Assembly (NCBI RefSeq): GCF_020532805.1
Contig: NZ_MQTQ01000053.1
Span: 115,265-179,264, forward strand
DNA: 64,000 bases
Source of the DNA: Arthrobacter sp. SO5
GTDB lineage: Bacteria > Actinomycetota > Actinomycetes > Actinomycetales > Micrococcaceae
Reading direction: 5' to 3'
The translations under genes and the position numbers were made by a program. The notes under the pieces are model-generated. The model had not been told where the DNA came from. It saw nothing but the letters and a program-made list of their open reading frames with translations, and ran no database searches. Positions 62,643 to 64,000 of the stretch are shown in pieces; position 1 is the stretch's first letter; every line of letters begins with the position of its first letter.

Positions 62643-62673
62643 GGGTACGGCGAAATTAACTGGGTGCAGACTC

Positions 62674-62702
62674 TTGTTTTCGTCGTGTGCGTCGCATAGG
62701 TT
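62674..62702 (+). promoter_or_regulatory. Promoter of the structured RNA upstream of proS
   Basis: TTGTTT (62674-62679) and TAGGTT (62697-62702) are separated by exactly 17 bases. The start of transcription would be near 62709, at the foot of the first long hairpin. Confidence 0.6.
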
Positions 62703-62708
62703 CTACCT

Positions 62709-62903
62709 AGCCGTGTCGCACAGGCCCGCGCCCTCCCCGGCGTAGATTCCGGGGAAGGCAGAGCCTGGGGGCGACACCACGTAGCTCACAGCCTGAGATC
62801 TGGGGGTGCTGGGGCCACAGAGCCGCGCCATGACGGGATGACCAGCTGGAAACGGCCAGGGGCTTCCATCAGTTATGGCGTGGCTCTTCCCCGTTCACGG
62901 GGC
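62709..62903 (+). ncRNA. Candidate structured RNA or proS leader, unassigned
   Basis: Two long stem-loops follow a good promoter in a 368-base gene-free region. Stem 1: GTGTCGC (62713-62719) with GCGACAC (62771-62777), CAGGC (62721-62725) with GCCTG (62763-62767), and CCCCGG (62735-62740) with CCGGGG (62749-62754). Stem 2: 62819-62834 with 62872-62887, 14 of 16 matched and the rest including a wobble, enclosing a smaller CTGG/CCAG hairpin. A third small stem is 62889-62893 with 62898-62902. No T-run follows, and no known riboswitch, SRP, RNase P, tmRNA or 6S signature was recognised. It may be a separate RNA or the long 5' leader of proS. Confidence 0.5.
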
Positions 62904-63010
62904 ATCCGCAGCGGGCCCACGCGGGAAACCGGCGCCGTCTGGACGGTAGATTGGTACCTAGACGTTTTCCCGGCCTAGCCCCGCACCTCCCAGAAACGGA
63001 TAGATACCCA

Positions 63011-64000
63011 GTGGTCCTTCGACTTTCCAAGCTGTTCCTGCGCACCCTGCGTGAAGATCCCGCCGACGCCGAAGTGGCCAGCCACCGGCTGCTGGTCCGC
63101 GCCGGCTACATCCGCCGCGCCGCGCCGGGCATCTACACCTGGCTGCCGCTGGGACTGAGCGTGCTGCGCAAGGTCGAGCAGGTCATCCGCGAGGAAATGA
63201 CCGCGATCGGCGCCCAGGAAGTCCACTTCCCGGCGCTCCTGCCCAAGGAACCCTACGAGGCCACCAACCGCTGGACCGAGTACGGCGACGGGATCTTCCG
63301 GCTCAAGGACCGCAAGGGCAACGACTACCTGCTCGCGCCCACGCACGAGGAGATGTTCACCCTTCTGGTCAAGGACCTGTACTCCTCGTACAAGGACCTG
63401 CCGCTGAGCATCTACCAGATCCAGAACAAGTACCGCGACGAGGCCCGCCCCCGGGCAGGCCTGCTGCGCGGGCGGGAATTCATCATGAAGGATTCCTACT
63501 CCTTCGACGTCGACGACGCCGGCCTGGACGCGAGCTACGCCGCGCACCGCGGCGCGTACCTGAAGATCTTCGAGCGCCTCGGCCTCGAAGTGATTCCGGT
63601 CGCGGCCACCGCCGGCGCCATGGGCGGGTCGAAGAGCGAGGAATTCCTGCACCCCACCGAGATCGGCGAGGACACCTTCGTGCGCTCCGCCGGCGGCTAC
63701 GCGGCAAACGTCGAGGCCGTCACCACGGTGGTCCCCGCGGACATTGACTTCAGCGACGCCCCGGCCGGGGAAGTCCGGGACACCCCGGACACGCCCACCA
63801 TTGACACGCTCGTCGACGCCGCCAACGCCCTGGCTCCCCGCAGCGAGGCCGACGGCGGCGCCTGGACTGCCGCCGACACGCTCAAGAACGTCGTCCTCGC
63901 CGTCACCCTGCCCACCGGCGAACGCCAGATCGTCGTCATCGGCGTACCCGGCGACCGCGGCGTGGACCTCAAGCGCGTGGAAGCGACCATCGGCTCGTTT
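63011..64000 (+). CDS. proS: Proline--tRNA ligase, 5' part (runs off window)
   Basis: A single frame is open from GTG 63011 to the right edge (330 codons, no stop). It begins [28 protein letters not shown] and continues with class II motifs: [26 protein letters not shown], then [16 protein letters not shown] and [26 protein letters not shown]. This is the bacterial long-form (ProS type 1) synthetase, normally about 590-600 residues, so roughly half is missing. The visible end (from about residue 230) is in the editing (INS) domain. RBS candidates before GTG are weak (ACGGATAG). It charges tRNA-Pro. Confidence 0.95.
   Translation, partial: MVLRLSKLFLRTLREDPADAEVASHRLLVRAGYIRRAAPGIYTWLPLGLSVLRKVEQVIREEMTAIGAQEVHFPALLPKEPYEATNRWTEYGDGIFRLKDRKGNDYLLAPTHEEMFTLLVKDLYSSYKDLPLSIYQIQNKYRDEARPRAGLLRGREFIMKDSYSFDVDDAGLDASYAAHRGAYLKIFERLGLEVIPVAATAGAMGGSKSEEFLHPTEIGEDTFVRSAGGYAANVEAVTTVVPADIDFSDAPAGEVRDTPDTPTIDTLVDAANALAPRSEADGGAWTAADTLKNVVLAVTLPTGERQIVVIGVPGDRGVDLKRVEATIGSF

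Noticed and set aside
62709..62903. Structured region as SRP RNA, RNase P RNA, tmRNA, 6S, or cobalamin riboswitch
   Set aside because: The universal sequence signatures of each (for example the SRP GGAA-loop helix 8 motif, or the RNase P GAGGAAAGTCC core) are absent.
62952..62958. TGGTACC before proS as the T-box core of a tRNA-sensing riboswitch
   Set aside because: The short match is there, but no stem I, AGTA bulge, specifier loop or typical antiterminator could be drawn. The bases next to it may be part of a promoter instead.

Overview
The window is high-GC DNA of an actinobacterium, most probably a member of the Micrococcaceae close to Arthrobacter or Pseudarthrobacter. This is inferred from GTG starts, the gene orders dusB-dgt-dnaG, rpsB-tsf-pyrH-frr-cdsA and dxr-rip1-ispG-GNAT-proS, an actinobacterial holin-X/DUF3618 protein, DivIVA-domain proteins, and a leucine operon with the content of the mycobacterial accD1-accA1-fadE19-citE-bkd locus. 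It is chromosomal. I see no insertion sequence, prophage, CRISPR array or rRNA operon.

Layout. 1-2.2 kb: the end of mmsB and all of mmsA (valine degradation). 2.3-8.2 kb: small housekeeping and membrane genes, glyS and a GNAT gene. 8.3-12.2 kb (minus strand): a short-chain fatty acid transporter and a three-gene PlsC/DUF1295/hydrolase operon. 12.5-20 kb: a flavin oxidoreductase, a YibE/F protein, then dusB-dgt-dnaG. 20.1-20.4 kb: two identical tRNA-Asn genes. 20.5-22.8 kb: an unknown gene, a repeat-filled spacer and a Bcr/CflA exporter. 23-26.8 kb: an envelope-lipid-like set (holin-X protein, CDP-alcohol phosphatidyltransferase, DMT transporter, GT4 glycosyltransferase), then a tRNA with anticodon CAT. 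27.2-34.7 kb: an acyl-CoA dehydrogenase, an M23 peptidase, and the translation/lipid block rpsB-tsf-pyrH-frr-cdsA-divIVA-like.

34.7-54.3 kb is a catabolic and uptake block placed between cdsA and dxr. It holds a LytS/LytTR two-component system flanked by two monocarboxylate (acetate/pyruvate type) symporter modules, an Lrp regulator with bkdABC, and a TetR regulator with a seven-gene operon. Together bkdABC and that operon encode every step from 2-oxoisocaproate to acetoacetyl-CoA except the E3 subunit. 54.4-64 kb: a lipase-maturation-factor-like protein, dxr, the rip1-type site-2 protease, a SatD/membrane protein pair, a YciI protein, ispG, a GNAT gene, a strongly structured untranslated region with its own promoter, and the first 990 bases of proS.

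Regulation visible in the sequence gives the most interesting results. A 16-bp GTTA-N8-TAAC element overlaps the promoter of the 27.2 kb acyl-CoA dehydrogenase and occurs twice at the leucine-operon promoter beside the TetR gene. CRP/GlxR-type TGTGA-N6-TCACA elements lie at the bkd, leucine and acetate-symporter promoters. A direct repeat with N13 spacing like the E. coli BtsR site sits between the two-component system and the symporter it probably controls. Several palindromic intergenic repeats recur within the window.
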